A DNA stretch of 64,000 bases from positions 53,348,751 through 53,412,750 of the forward strand of contig CM075942.1 of the NCBI GenBank assembly GCA_038030265.1. Direction: 5' to 3'. Both the position numbers and the translations under genes were made by a program. Below the pieces are notes generated by a model. It saw nothing but the letters and a program-made list of their open reading frames with translations, was not told where the DNA came from and did no database searches. Within the stretch, counting starts at the first letter, position 1; each line of letters starts with the position of its first letter. This DNA is from Corythucha ciliata (Eukaryota; Arthropoda; Insecta; Hemiptera; Tingidae). Positions 52,801-59,600 of this stretch are shown here, piece after piece.

Positions 52801-55207
52801 AAATTGAGTAGTTTTTTTTATTCTCGCCCTCTCCTCGCCATCATCGTCAACATAATCACGGTTTAACCGGTTGGCCTTCCCTGTATTTTTTTTAAGAGTT
52901 CCGTGGCCCCCACCCCATCATAACTTAGAAATCTTGGCATTTTTTATAGTTGGGAAGCAGGGGGAATAAGTTCTCTCACTCTCTCTTTAGGGTTTAATAA
53001 CGATTCAGCCTTGTTTTACATTCATTCACTCGTTTTTTTTTTTAATTTTATTAAACGTTCGAGCTCGATTAAACCTCATGACCGAGCCTCATAAAATTGT
53101 AATATCAGCCCGAGTGGAGGAAAAAAGAAATAAATGACATGAGCTCCCGCCCCGGCAACCAAACCGCCATCGAGGACTCTTTAGCGACATCCGACAAAAA
53201 AATCTGGTGACGCCTATTTTTGGAATCCTCGTCGTGTCCTGTGATAACGCTTAAATTGAGGGCAAAAAACGTATTGACGAAATTCCAACCCCCCAGTAAC
53301 ATTCTTAGACGATGCACAACGACCGAGACTTGAGTGTTTTCGGTTTCGCAAGTCTCAATATTTTGTTTTCTTGGAGGGGACATTTTACAATGTCCTTAGT
53401 TTTGGCCGAATTTATTGACTCCGCAACGGGCCAGCTAGTTCTGCTTGCGTTGACTCAGCGCAGCGTAGTTGCTTGTACTTCTTTGAACTTTCAGGGTTGG
53501 TCGAATGCGTTGGCTGCGTCTTGCGGGCTTAGAGGTTGAGGGCCGTAGCCAAAAGCCGCGAAAAAAAAGTTGGCTAATTCAAAATTAACTCTGTGGAGCT
53601 GTGGCTCACGCAAATTCGTTGGTTTCACACTATGTTGATCCATTCAAAAGGCTAGTTTTAATCGTGTTAAAGAGCAATTCCAGGGGTCTGTCACTTTTTA
53701 AGAACAAAATTTCGCGGACTTGACCCATCCAAAACCAATTTCGCGAAACTCTCTCGCCCAAAAAAACCATTTTTTCGGGTTCTTTACATTAAAACCCAAT
53801 ATATCGCCCTCCTGACCCATTCAAAAAGCAATTTCACGGTGTCTCCTCAGTCACAACCAACTTTGTGTGGGTGGCGGAGGGGTGACTCTCTAAAAAAAAA
53901 AAAAAATCACGAGACTGATTACTTAAAAAAAACGAATTTCTCATTTTGGCTCATTATAGACCATTTCGCTGGACATATTTATAGGCTCACCAAAAAAAGC
54001 AGATCCACGACTTTCGCTTACTCAACAACCAATTTCAACGCGATGGCTCATTTTAAAGAGCAATTTCACTGGTCTGACTTTTTTCATTAACTAAATTTCG
54101 CATCAGTGAAGGCCCATTTAAAACCAATTTCTCATAGCTCTCTCGCCCAAAATAGCTATTTCAATTCATTCAAAATAAAATTTCGCGCAGTAGGCTCGTT
54201 CAAACGCATTTTCAAAAAACGCTATCAGAAGGCAATTTCAAGGCATTAGCTTACTAAAAGCAAATTTCGTGAGGCTGGCTCACCCAAAAAAGTAAATTTT
54301 GCAGGTTTTAATGCATCCAAACTAAAATTTCGCCCTTTTGACTCACTCAAAGAGGAATTTTGTTGGGCATGGTTCATTCAAATAACGAATTTGGCTGGAT
54401 TGTTTCACTGAAAAATGCAATTCCGCCGAATTATCGTTGATTTGCGTCACGATTCACGGCAAATTGATTTACCGTTCTGTTTGGCAGTGGGAGGGATGCG
54501 CTATGCTGCCGGGGGGGGGGGGGATCCCAGACCTGCACGAAAGCGCGCTATGGTTTTTTGTGTGTTTCACGTCAACACCGGACGCTAGAACGTCACGGGG
54601 TCTGTGAGGCTGAAACGTGTTATTTTGGGGGCCCCCTGGGATTAAACAATGGGCATAAAGCGGAAGGGCGTGCACAGGAGCTTGTGAAAGCGTTGCTGGA
54701 GGGCGTCTTATCACTAGTTTGATCCTAGTAAACAAGTTTCAAGCGCCTGAAGTGTTTCTAAAGAATTAACTTTCATTCTTAAAGCTTTTTCCCTCCCCTC
54801 CAGCGCACATAATTTATCGATTATTTCTAAAAGAAGGAATTTCATGAATTATCGAGGGGCTAATTTTGTTTTGAATTTTAATCGCCGGTAACGCTAGCCG
54901 ATAAGATCAATTCAGCCTCATCCTCCTCCCCCTCCTCCCAACAGCATTCACCATCTTGTTCCGTTCTCTCATTCTTATTCCCTGTCGGTTATAACTCTTT
55001 CCTCCTCGCATTCAAATCTCTTTCACCTCCTCTTCTCCTTTAAAAGTCAACAGATCATTAGTCGTACCCCTCCACTCGTCAACCAAAAACCCTCTTATCT
55101 TAAGAATTCTCCTTACTTACTCTATTTTATAAAAGAAACAAATTTACGCGTTCATTCAAAGAATTTGTTTGTTTGTTTTTTCTCATTTCAGAAGCGACGC
55201 GTTATAA
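6444..55207 (+). CDS. iro: Iroquois-class TALE homeodomain transcription factor, whole gene (six exons, 469 aa)
   Basis: Joining 6444-6512, 12646-12897, 26518-26633, 43823-44157, 50525-51146 and 55192-55207 gives one open frame of 1410 bases with every junction at GT...AG. It encodes an N-terminal YPQFGYSY block (residues 5-12), a Cys-rich [14 protein letters not shown] block in exon 2, a [12 protein letters not shown] block ahead of the homeodomain, the TALE homeodomain (about 154-215), an acidic DDDDD tail and the IRO box [18 protein letters not shown] (321-338). This order is diagnostic of Iroquois proteins. Family knowledge: nuclear DNA-binding regulators that pattern the dorsal body, eye, sensory organs and nervous system, often repressors. 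The acidic tail and N-terminal blocks look nearest arthropod ara/caup, but I cannot place it against mirror without a tree. At 469 aa it is shorter than I recall for the fly paralogues and near vertebrate Irx length. Family assignment is very secure; paralogue assignment is not. Confidence 0.93.
6513..9734. other. iro intron 1, proximal part
   Basis: AT-rich non-repetitive sequence to about 7800, then a G/C-run-rich stretch (G13 at 8143-8155), then a GC-balanced stretch at 8600-9420 with several unrecognised open frames on both strands. That last block may be a decayed mobile element. No gene supported. Confidence 0.4.
9735..10065 (+). repeat. Diverged ~330-bp repeat, copy 1
   Basis: Shares collinear blocks with 10635-10970: AAGCTGACGG / AAGCTGAGGG, GGTGTCGAGGGAATTC / GGGGTCGAGGGAATTC, a GGATATCCTGG / GGTCCTGG block, GACGAGTGACAAC / GGCTAGTGACTAC before a C-rich run, and CGTGCGTT. 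No recognisable protein. Confidence 0.65.
10068..10632 (+). repeat. Repeat family A array in iro intron 1
   Basis: Diverged units with GATTTTAGCCGCGAATGA, TCTCAATATTAGCCGCG and TTTTAGCTGCGAA, in the same orientation as iro transcription. It lies between two diverged copies of a separate ~330-bp sequence (9735-10065 and 10635-10970). A few weaker units continue near 11090-11230. Confidence 0.85.
10635..10970 (+). repeat. Diverged ~330-bp repeat, copy 2
   Basis: Collinear with 9735-10065 at an offset near 900 bases, in the same orientation, with family A filling the gap between them. The pair plus the array may be one larger ancestral repeat unit. Confidence 0.65.
11000..12645. other. iro intron 1, distal part
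   Basis: Contains C13 at 11281-11293 and G11 at 12220-12230, a few degenerate family A units near 11090-11230, and the polypyrimidine tract serving exon 2. No gene seen. Confidence 0.4.
12646..12897 (+). CDS. iro: iro coding exon 2 (Cys-rich N-terminal region, 84 codons)
   Basis: A long pyrimidine tract ends in TTTACGCAG|GTC (AG at 12644-12645). The exon ends CCACTT|GTAAGT (GT at 12898). Both ends are phase 0, so it joins cleanly to exons 1 and 3. Residues 24-107 include a Ser/Thr/Pro-rich stretch, then [36 protein letters not shown] and [20 protein letters not shown]. The CCE-GGR and [13 protein letters not shown] blocks are hallmarks of arthropod Iro proteins; vertebrate Irx keeps only the short CCESGGR part. 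The function of this region is not well defined; it lies ahead of the DNA-binding domain. Confidence 0.92.
12898..14397. other. iro intron 2, first part
   Basis: Pyrimidine- and purine-rich low-complexity sequence with a G run near 13227 and several A/T runs. No gene seen. Confidence 0.4.
13397..13422 (+). repeat. CT microsatellite
   Basis: TCTCTCTCTCTCACTCTCTC in iro intron 2, with one interruption. Confidence 0.85.
14398..16510 (+). repeat. Repeat family A array in iro intron 2 (largest block)
   Basis: More than forty diverged units built from TTTTCTCAATTTTAGCCGC plus GAATTAGCGCTTT, sense to iro, with a non-repeat patch at about 15735-15930. A T47 tract is embedded at 14490-14536. Units differ in length and substitutions, so this is an old, decayed tandem array. 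Confidence 0.88.
14490..14536 (+). repeat. T47 homopolymer
   Basis: Forty-seven consecutive T inside the family A array. Either an inverted poly(A) tail of a lost retroposon or slippage expansion of the T-rich unit; exact length is probably uncertain in the assembly. Confidence 0.85.
16511..20689. other. iro intron 2, central part
   Basis: Low-complexity purine/pyrimidine tracts, G11 at 17082-17092 and microsatellites. Open frames of up to 127 codons have biased, repetitive composition and match nothing I know. Part could be regulatory; no motif cluster can be proven by eye. Confidence 0.4.
19791..19889 (+). repeat. CT and CA microsatellites
   Basis: TCTCTCTCTCTCTCTTTCTC at 19791-19812 and CACACACACACACACA near 19875-19889, separated by a C-rich stretch. 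Confidence 0.8.
20690..21671. other. GC-rich flank of the R1-like LINE island, unassigned
   Basis: Composition changes near 20700 and stays GC-rich up to the LINE remnant, so this may be the 3' part of the same insertion or another decayed element. An open frame at 20940-21233 on + gives no recognisable protein. A short CT run sits near 21403-21416. Confidence 0.3.
21672..22725 (-). pseudogene. R1-clade-like LINE ORF2 remnant (reverse transcriptase, C-terminal zinc finger)
   Basis: The - strand shows [20 protein letters not shown] and AYVDDLA (22725-22378), matching the QGSVLSPTLWNLLFD and YADDLA motifs of R1-type reverse transcriptases, with Val in place of Ala in the catalytic box. Next, in other frames, come [11 protein letters not shown] and [17 protein letters not shown] (22466-22047), [20 protein letters not shown] (22216-21947) and [20 protein letters not shown] (21872-21672), the CCHC-type finger of this clade. 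Several frame changes break it. Base composition is clearly GC-richer than the flanks, as expected of an inserted element. Confidence 0.82.
22839..22872 (+). repeat. A34 tract bordering the LINE island
   Basis: Thirty-four consecutive A on the + strand end the GC-rich island. It looks like a retroposon poly(A) tail for a + strand insertion, yet the recognisable LINE frames run on the - strand, so it sits at the wrong end for that element. Confidence 0.8.
22873..25559. other. iro intron 2, distal part
   Basis: Mixed non-repetitive sequence. The stretch 24480-24900 has even composition without runs, unlike its surroundings, and is a plausible conserved non-coding element. This is a guess from texture only. 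Confidence 0.3.
23403..23420 (+). repeat. CT microsatellite
   Basis: Nine CT repeats ending in TTCAG, hence also splice-acceptor-like; no open frame of interest follows. Confidence 0.8.
25560..26132 (-). repeat. Repeat family A array, inverted orientation, end of iro intron 2
   Basis: Units read GCGGCTAAAATTGAGAAAA and variants, the complement of the family A core. It ends about 390 bases before exon 3, so here the splice-site-like strand is antisense to iro. Confidence 0.85.
26518..26633 (+). CDS. iro: iro coding exon 3 (SNPYGLKD ... [12 protein letters not shown])
   Basis: The acceptor is TTGTTCAAAACAG|AGT and the donor TACGG|GTAAGT, leaving two bases of a Gly codon that exon 4 completes (phase 2). 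The encoded peptide (108-145) opens with [20 protein letters not shown] and ends [15 protein letters not shown]. It matches the conserved segment just N-terminal to the Iroquois homeodomain (AAYYPYEPAL in vertebrate Irx, from family knowledge). Exon 2 ends with FYSPL, so the [11 protein letters not shown] junction also agrees with arthropod Iro proteins. Confidence 0.92.
26634..31084. other. iro intron 3, first part
   Basis: AT-rich and low-complexity with C/G runs (for example C13 at 30610-30622), ATATAT tracts near 27110 and 27665-27720. AT-rich complex sequence at 28060-28400 and 30280-30600 has the texture of enhancer DNA. No gene seen. Confidence 0.35.
31085..31830 (+). repeat. Repeat family B array in iro intron 3
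   Basis: About eighteen units of CAAAAAACCAATTTTGCGGG followed by TTTGGCTCTT, period near 40. The open frames across it only reflect the repeat and are not genes. Confidence 0.82.
32140..32620 (+). repeat. Repeat family C array (TTTTACCCCAAAACTGACAA)
   Basis: About eighteen diverged units of roughly 22-28 bases, with CAAAACTGACAATTTTACCC as the core. It follows family B after a 300-base gap and precedes the cathepsin pseudogene. Confidence 0.82.
33489..33921. mobile_element. 433-bp MITE nested in the left arm of the foldback element
   Basis: The left end AAGGTCGATGAAGACTATTC and the inverted right end share GGCTATTCGGACGTGACGT-type sequence for about 70 bases, including GGAACACGCTG and CCCACGTGTGATA. 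A third, direct partial copy sits at about 33679-33750. Variants of ACGTGACGTGGGAACACGC and its inverse (CACGTGTTCCCACGTC) also occur in between. The break in the otherwise continuous inverted arm of the host element marks it as a later insertion. No coding capacity. Confidence 0.75.
33973..35342 (-). mobile_element. 5'-truncated, frameshifted Jockey-like LINE (reverse transcriptase and C-terminal region)
   Basis: On the - strand from 35342 the reading begins at [15 protein letters not shown], the start of a reverse transcriptase. It continues with [15 protein letters not shown], the catalytic [32 protein letters not shown] and YADDTTVL (35322-34768). After a frame change come [29 protein letters not shown] and [12 protein letters not shown] (34754-34410). 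A further frame change gives [16 protein letters not shown] and a tail with CHNYWARES (34403-34194). The downstream order is typical of Jockey/CR1-type LINE ORF2. The endonuclease and ORF1 are missing, so the copy is 5'-truncated. The 3' end carries a TCTC-rich tail (33973-34001) instead of poly(A). At least two frameshifts make it inactive. It interrupts the foldback element between ATGA and TTCAT. Confidence 0.9.
36388..39939. other. iro intron 3, region upstream of the cathepsin pseudogene
   Basis: The first part would hold the pseudogene's old promoter on the - strand. The rest is low-complexity with G/C runs (C11 at 37373-37383, C run near 38884). No coding exon recognised. Confidence 0.35.
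39940..40110. repeat. Repeat family E (CTTTGCTGTGG)
   Basis: ACCTTTGCTGTGGTTG and variants recur at short intervals (about 15-25 bases). The complementary motif CCACAGCGAAG/CCACAGTAAAGC recurs at 46610-46770, where it alternates with CCACNN triplets. Confidence 0.6.
40513..41281. mobile_element. 769-bp non-autonomous DNA transposon with ~50-bp terminal inverted repeats
   Basis: The left end GACCCGGTGCACACTTGTGG and the complement of the right end GGCTCGGTGCACACTTGCGG match for about 50 bases, then continue as GTAATCT...CGTCACTT in both. The trinucleotide GTA abuts both ends (40510-40512 and 41282-41284) and may be a target duplication. The inside contains partial repeats of GAGCAGTGCACAC (about 40598 and 40735) and GACGCGGAATC, suggesting internal duplication. 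No transposase. Confidence 0.82.
41285..43822. other. iro intron 3, final part before the homeodomain exon
   Basis: Non-repetitive sequence with one palindrome (41854-41912), C runs near 42486 and 42866, and an AT-rich stretch 42960-43400. No gene seen. Confidence 0.35.
41854..41912. repeat. Short imperfect palindrome (CGAGCCGGA hairpin)
   Basis: GCATGTTCGAGCCGGAAACA is followed, after a short spacer, by TTGTGTCCGGCTCGTGCATG. The arms pair over about 18 bases. It could be a small MITE or a structured element; no sister copy was seen in the window. Confidence 0.6.
43823..44157 (+). CDS. iro: iro coding exon 4 (TALE homeodomain and acidic tail)
   Basis: A run of T ending TTTTATTTTAG gives the acceptor; the donor is CGTATGG|GTGAGT. 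The exon begins with [18 protein letters not shown], continues to the TALE loop insertion with the Pro-Tyr-Pro signature (NPYPTKGEK, residues 178-186), and has the recognition helix [18 protein letters not shown]. The residue in the position-50 slot (WFANARRR) is alanine, the Iroquois hallmark. An acidic segment follows ([20 protein letters not shown]), as in other arthropod Iro proteins. No frame disruption or missing key residue is seen. The domain binds DNA; Iroquois proteins typically recognise ACA-containing sites (established, not tested here). This is the most certain coding exon in the window. Confidence 0.98.
44158..45439. other. iro intron 4, proximal part
   Basis: Low-complexity A/T and C runs (A17 near 44777, C12 near 45077). 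Short open frames are compositional. No gene seen. Confidence 0.35.
45440..45960 (+). repeat. Repeat family B array in iro intron 4
   Basis: Units with CTCTTTCNNAAANCAAATTT and GGGTTTCGCTCTTTCTGTAA. A weaker continuation lies at 46200-46425, just before the MITE copy at 46427. Confidence 0.78.
46427..46564. mobile_element. Foldback MITE, GGGCCGTATTCAGAAAC ends (copy 2)
   Basis: GGGCCGTATTCAGAAACCC and its complement GTTTCTGAATACGGCCC bracket 138 bases. The flanks both read TTT next to the ends (GACTTT / TTTGAC), compatible with a three-base target duplication. The interior is diverged from the copy at 2257, so they are old relatives in one family. Confidence 0.82.
46610..46770. repeat. Repeat family E, inverted (CCACAGCGAAG)
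   Basis: Diverged units including CCACAGCGAAGTTTCCACC and CCACAGTAAAGCTTCAACC, spaced about 20-40 bases. Related to 39940-40110 in the opposite orientation. Confidence 0.55.
46771..50524. other. iro intron 4, distal part
   Basis: Mixed sequence with A-rich runs near 48080 and AT-rich TATATA near 48500, no repeat array and no recognised gene. It ends with a branch-like AT-rich stretch before exon 5. Confidence 0.35.
50525..51146 (+). CDS. iro: iro coding exon 5 (coiled segment, IRO box, low-complexity C-terminal region)
   Basis: The acceptor is GATTTACAG|ATTCAG and completes the Asp codon split from exon 4. The exon starts with [20 protein letters not shown], a short charged helix. His-rich tracts follow (MSHHHHM, QHHHHH), then the IRO box [18 protein letters not shown] (321-338), a Gly-rich stretch ([14 protein letters not shown]) and a Pro-rich tail ending TAFKPFYK. 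The IRO box is unique to Iroquois proteins. The donor AAAAG|GTAACT is usable but weak. If the intron is retained, reading continues AGG TAA, so the protein stops after KR and loses only the last four residues of the spliced form. The long antisense open frame over this exon is a compositional shadow of His and Gly codons. Confidence 0.93.
51416..51563. mobile_element. 148-bp MITE, GGTCTATTCGTTTGTCGTCC ends, TA target site
   Basis: GGTCTATTCGTTTGTCGTCC at the left and GACGACAAACGAATAGACC at the right are near-perfect inverted repeats of about 24 bases. Each end is flanked by TA, as expected for Tc1/mariner-type integration. It lies just inside iro intron 5, about 270 bases after exon 5. No coding capacity. 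Confidence 0.82.
51564..53639. other. iro intron 5, proximal part
   Basis: Polypurine/polypyrimidine stretches and C runs (near 52024 and 52550). No gene seen. Confidence 0.35.
53640..54450 (+). repeat. Repeat family B array in iro intron 5
   Basis: About twenty units such as TTCAAAAAGCAATTTCACGG and GGCTCACCCAAAAAAGTAAA, period about 40. Open frames across it are repeat artefacts. Confidence 0.8.
54451..55191. other. iro intron 5, end, before the terminal exon
   Basis: G13 at 54511-54523, then unassigned sequence, then T/C-rich sequence leading into the exon 6 acceptor. No gene seen. Confidence 0.35.
55192..55207 (+). CDS. iro: iro coding exon 6 (last five codons and stop)
   Basis: A strong acceptor (pyrimidine tract, TTCTCATTTCAG) starts this exon. 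Its first base completes an Arg codon, followed by Ser-Asp-Ala-Leu and TAA, so the spliced protein ends FYKRSDAL. The acceptor quality and the AT-rich sequence with AATAAA signals behind it support a real terminal exon with a long 3' UTR. The alternative, termination inside a retained intron at 51148-51150, gives nearly the same protein. Transcript evidence would be needed to choose. Confidence 0.6.
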
Positions 55208-56230
55208 CTGACGACGGCGTAACGATAATTGTGTACATTTTAACCTCCCAACCGACTTCCACACCATCACCATCGACTTCTCATCATTCTTCAGTGGAAA
55301 ACGTCGTATACGATTTACTTCAAATATTTTTTTTTTTTATAGAAAAAAATGTCGTTTTTTGTTCAGTCGCTGGGAAATGTGGTGGAAGAAAAAAAAACAA
55401 CAAAAAACTATGTGATTTGTGCAGTGTTTTGTTACTATTAATTTTTCGTTGTTGCTGTTTTATTACGAACAATCTTTTTTTCTGTTTCTAATTTATTGTA
55501 TTTTTCTTGTATTAAAAAATTATATGATTATTATAAATATATAAATATTATAAATAATAAAAGAACCTTAGGATTTTTCGATAAACAATTAAATATTATT
55601 GTTTAAGTAATTTTTTGTAAATAAATATAATAGGGCAAGGTGCAAAAGCCGTTTTCAAGTCAAAATTTTACTATTACCACTAAAAAATAAAAAAATAAAA
55701 TATTACGCGATTTTTTAATACATATGTATTTTAGTTTAATGAAAAAGTTACTATTCGGATTATTATTTTAACGAGGAAAACTAACAAATCTGTTAATTAA
55801 GTTTTTATTTTGGTACTTCTTCTCAAAAAAACAGAGCTTGTGGGCTAAGTCAGTTATTATGACCCTGATTATTACTATTTTTTTATTTGAAAAAAAAAAA
55901 ACACAAAAAAACAAATGTGTACAAAACGAGTTAACAGTGCGTAGCTTCTAAGATTTATTGATTTTTGCGAGAAAACAATAAATGTATAAATACATATACA
56001 TAAATTGCCTGTGAAATTCAAATAGTTTTAGTCTCACACTCTAATTTTTTTTTAGTCAGGTAGAAAGAGAAATACAACCCTCTAAATGTATTGCGTCAGA
56101 AAATGGAAGCACTTAGACTTAAAAATACCAAACGAAGGAAGAAATTACGAAAAAACTGTAAATGTTGTTTCATAAATTAATTTCAGTCTAAAAAAAAAGC
56201 TGTTAATAAAAAATATTATATTTATTTTGG
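55208..56230 (+). terminator. iro 3' UTR region with several AATAAA polyadenylation signals
   Basis: The sequence after the stop is very AT-rich, full of A and T runs, and contains AATAAA at 55556-55561, near 55619, at 55977-55982 and 56205-56210. This is what a long metazoan 3' UTR with alternative polyadenylation sites looks like. The exact cleavage site cannot be fixed from sequence alone. Confidence 0.5.
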
Positions 56231-59200
56231 CTTAATTTACAATTTTGCCAATTTTTGACGCTCGTGAACTCTCCCGCCCCCCCTAAACAACTCAACAATT
56301 CTCGGGTTCAAGGCATTAATGTAACACCAATACTGGGCTAATTGATTAATTAGGTTCTTCAAGCGCGATATTCCGATCTGTTGTATGTGATGTGTGTGTG
56401 TGTGTGTGTGTGCGTGGAAACAGGGAGCACAAAAGGGTTTATGTCCTTCTCTTCCCCCGCCACCAATCACTATCATTCTCACTCTCACCAACGAGTGTGT
56501 CATATAGTGCTTTACACAATCCCTTCGTGCACTATTTGGCTCCCCTCGCGTTGCGCCCCCCCCCCCCGAACTGTTCGCACAACAACGCTGCACCTCCCTC
56601 CCCCCTCACCACACCTAGTCCAGCCAAGTCACTATAACGACCAGCATCTGTGGGTGGTGTGTGGAAGAGAGGAGGAGGAGGAGGTTAAGGGTCGCTCGAG
56701 ATGGAAATGTATCACGAAGTGTAAAATAAACGAGAAATGTCACACACGAGAAACACGTCTAATTTGATTCGTTTAGTCTTAAGAATGGAACAATTTGACA
56801 ACTTTGGCGCTCTACATTTGGGCGTGTTTTTAAGCGTTTAAATCCCAAAAAAGGGGAAACCTTATAGTAACGTGGAGCGTGATAAATTTTAGTTTTACTG
56901 TTCTAATTGGGGCTCGAGACAAAAAAAAAAGTTGATACAATCGATCGATCGATTAACAGCCGTCGCCAGAAATCTTATCAAATGAGGAGAACAAGAATGC
57001 TGGGACCTCCTTTATTGGGTTGTGTGGTGGAGGGTGGGTGGACGGGGACTCGAGGGTTCTCGAATTTAATCTTTCAATCTCACGTGGCGTCTCCCTTTCA
57101 TTCACATGAGATTCAGACACACAACTGCACCCTTAGCGCCACCACTAGGCCTGAGGCTTTTAAAAAACAAAAAAACAATAAGAAAAACCTTTTCAATGGT
57201 TCTCAAAGTATAGCCAGGTCTATTGGCCAGAAGGAAGAATAAAGGGCTGCACGCCCTTCCCCCCCTCACCTAAACAAGAGGGGTAAGATAGTTGATTGTG
57301 TGGGTGTGATTGATGGAAGGGGTATCTTTGGAAATGTATAATAGTGAAGCTTTGATAGGGATGGAAGATAGAGGAGGCGTGGGCTTGTTAATAGAAAACT
57401 AAAAAACAGGGAGCCCCTTAAAGAAGGAAATGAAAACATTTACCCCCTTTTTAGCTTTCTTTAATTTTTTTTCTTACTATACTTATTAAAACTCAATGTA
57501 ATTAAATTGAGAAAGAAATTCGAGGGCCCCCTGAAAGATACCGCCACTAAATGAGGTGGCTCACACCTTTTGATACTTTCACGACTTCCCGCTTGACAGG
57601 TGTGCGCGCAGCTATAGGCAGTCGCACAGGAGAAAACTTTATGCCGCGATGGAATGGTTGTATGGATGAGGAAGGGGTTAGGATAAAGGGGAATTGTTTA
57701 ACCTCGTTTTAACCCCGGACATTTCACGGATTGGGACTGGTAACTGGTATTTTTCTTTAAATCCTGTCCCCCCACGCCTTTTACAATAGGGGGGGGGGGT
57801 GCTTACCTGAACGTGGACTCCAAAGAGATGAAATACGTTTTTACGCATGCTGTAACTGCAGAAGAATTGCATGAATTGATAGCCTCAGAACCAAAGCTTT
57901 GCACTAAAAAACTGGACCGTCACAACCATAAGGGAGGGAAGAGGTAATTATGAATTGTTTTGCCATTGAATGGCATTTTTGGCCCCTGGTTGTACGCTCT
58001 CTGCATCAAAGATGTTTCCTGTCTCAGGACTTTAGATGATATATTTACTCCTTGGACGACGAATAATGCCAAATATACTGCCGCAAACTCCTACTTGTCG
58101 ACACAAAACCTGGAGATTATGGCCATTACTCACCATGAATTCCTCGATAAACAAAAATAAACAACATTTGACCTCACAAACTGACTGTGAAATTCAAGAG
58201 ATGGGTCCATTTTTGTCTCGAAACTGTCAATTCTTGTCAAAATCCATCTTATACGACGTAGTTTTACCTGACATTTCCCTAAAATAGAGTGAAGGGGTGG
58301 ATTTTCTCTGTAAATCTGTATGTACACTCACTCTGTATGTACAACCGACTCCATCAATATTTTGTCACCTGACTCATTTGTTGCAGAGAGGTAGGGGTGC
58401 TTTTTGTTATTTGGATACAAGCCCCCCCCCACCCTCCCAACAATTGGCCGAACGAATCAGGCGAGCCAAACATCGCGTTGATTTTTTTGGCTTCTTAATT
58501 AATCCCCCGACCCCCCACCCACTCATAATTAATAAAAATGGCGTCCCACAGGTGATTTTCTCGTTACAATTATCGTTCAAATGATTTTTCTGAAGCGTAG
58601 GCCGAAGCGGCTTACGCTGGTCAACGAGAAAGATCCAGTTTTGTGGTCTCAACAACAAAACGGAGAGCATTTATGGGAGAAGAATGACGAGCGGTTGGAG
58701 GGAGGGTGGTAGCGGGTAGCCACCTGGGGTTCGGCGGGAGACATTGCTGTAAATTATGTAAAACATTAGAGATCCGTATCTTTAATATTTACAGCGTTTT
58801 GTGACATTGTATTAAACGTAGGTGTACCGGTAGGGAGACACACGATGGACAATTGGTCCTGTACAGGAATGAATTGCTTGTTTTTCTGAACTTTTTTTAT
58901 TTAATAATTTTAATTCGATTCGTACGTACGTCCTGCTTCTTCACCTTGTTTGGCATTTAAATTTATGCGTTTCTTATTAGTGATGAAGGGGAGGGGGCAG
59001 GCTATCTTTTGGCACATCTTTAAGCTTCCAGTCGTTTCAATTGTAATTATCTTCGATTTGCGAGCTCATATTTCCCAGTTTTGCTCGTTCCTTTCACTAA
59101 TTTTAGCATCTAAAATCCGATTCGCCATGGCGGGAAAGCCTTCAGAATTTACTGACTGCAGAATCAGCCCATTCTTTATCTGATTTTATCCCCAAACAAA

Positions 59201-59489
59201 GAAAAAAACAAACAAGGAAACTGATAAGTATTGGGGCTCTGGAACTATATGAGGGGGTGGTTGGAGGAATCCATCGAAAATCCAAACTTTTAAAAAATCA
59301 TTAAAATTCAAATTTTCTGTTTTTGTAAATAAATTTCACATCAATATTTTTAGAATTCAATATTTGTTCGAAAAAAAAAAAAATCCAAAAAATGTGCAAG
59401 TTCCTTATTTGAGATAATGCAACCCCAAGTTATGAATAGGTCCCTAATGGAGAAGACAAGCTTGACTTCTGGGGCAAACAAATGGTAAA
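56231..59489. other. 3' flank of iro, no gene identified
   Basis: Contains the GT microsatellite, C12 at 56556-56567, a GAG run near 56671 and G10 near 57788. Open frames are short, compositionally biased and unrecognised. Confidence 0.4.
56391..56412 (+). repeat. GT microsatellite
   Basis: Eleven TG repeats downstream of the iro 3' region. Confidence 0.85.
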
Positions 59490-59600
59490 AATTTTAGAAA
59501 AAGCGCTGATAATCGCGAAAAAATCCCTTATTATCGACTAAATTGAGAGAAATAGGCGCTACATTACACCATTAGGAGCTAATCTGCGAAATTGTAAGTT
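59490..59600 (-). repeat. Repeat family A, short inverted block
   Basis: Units such as AGAAAAAGCGCTGATAATCG and CGACTAAATTGAGAGAAATA precede the family D array and match the inverted family A block that follows it at 60650. Confidence 0.65.
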
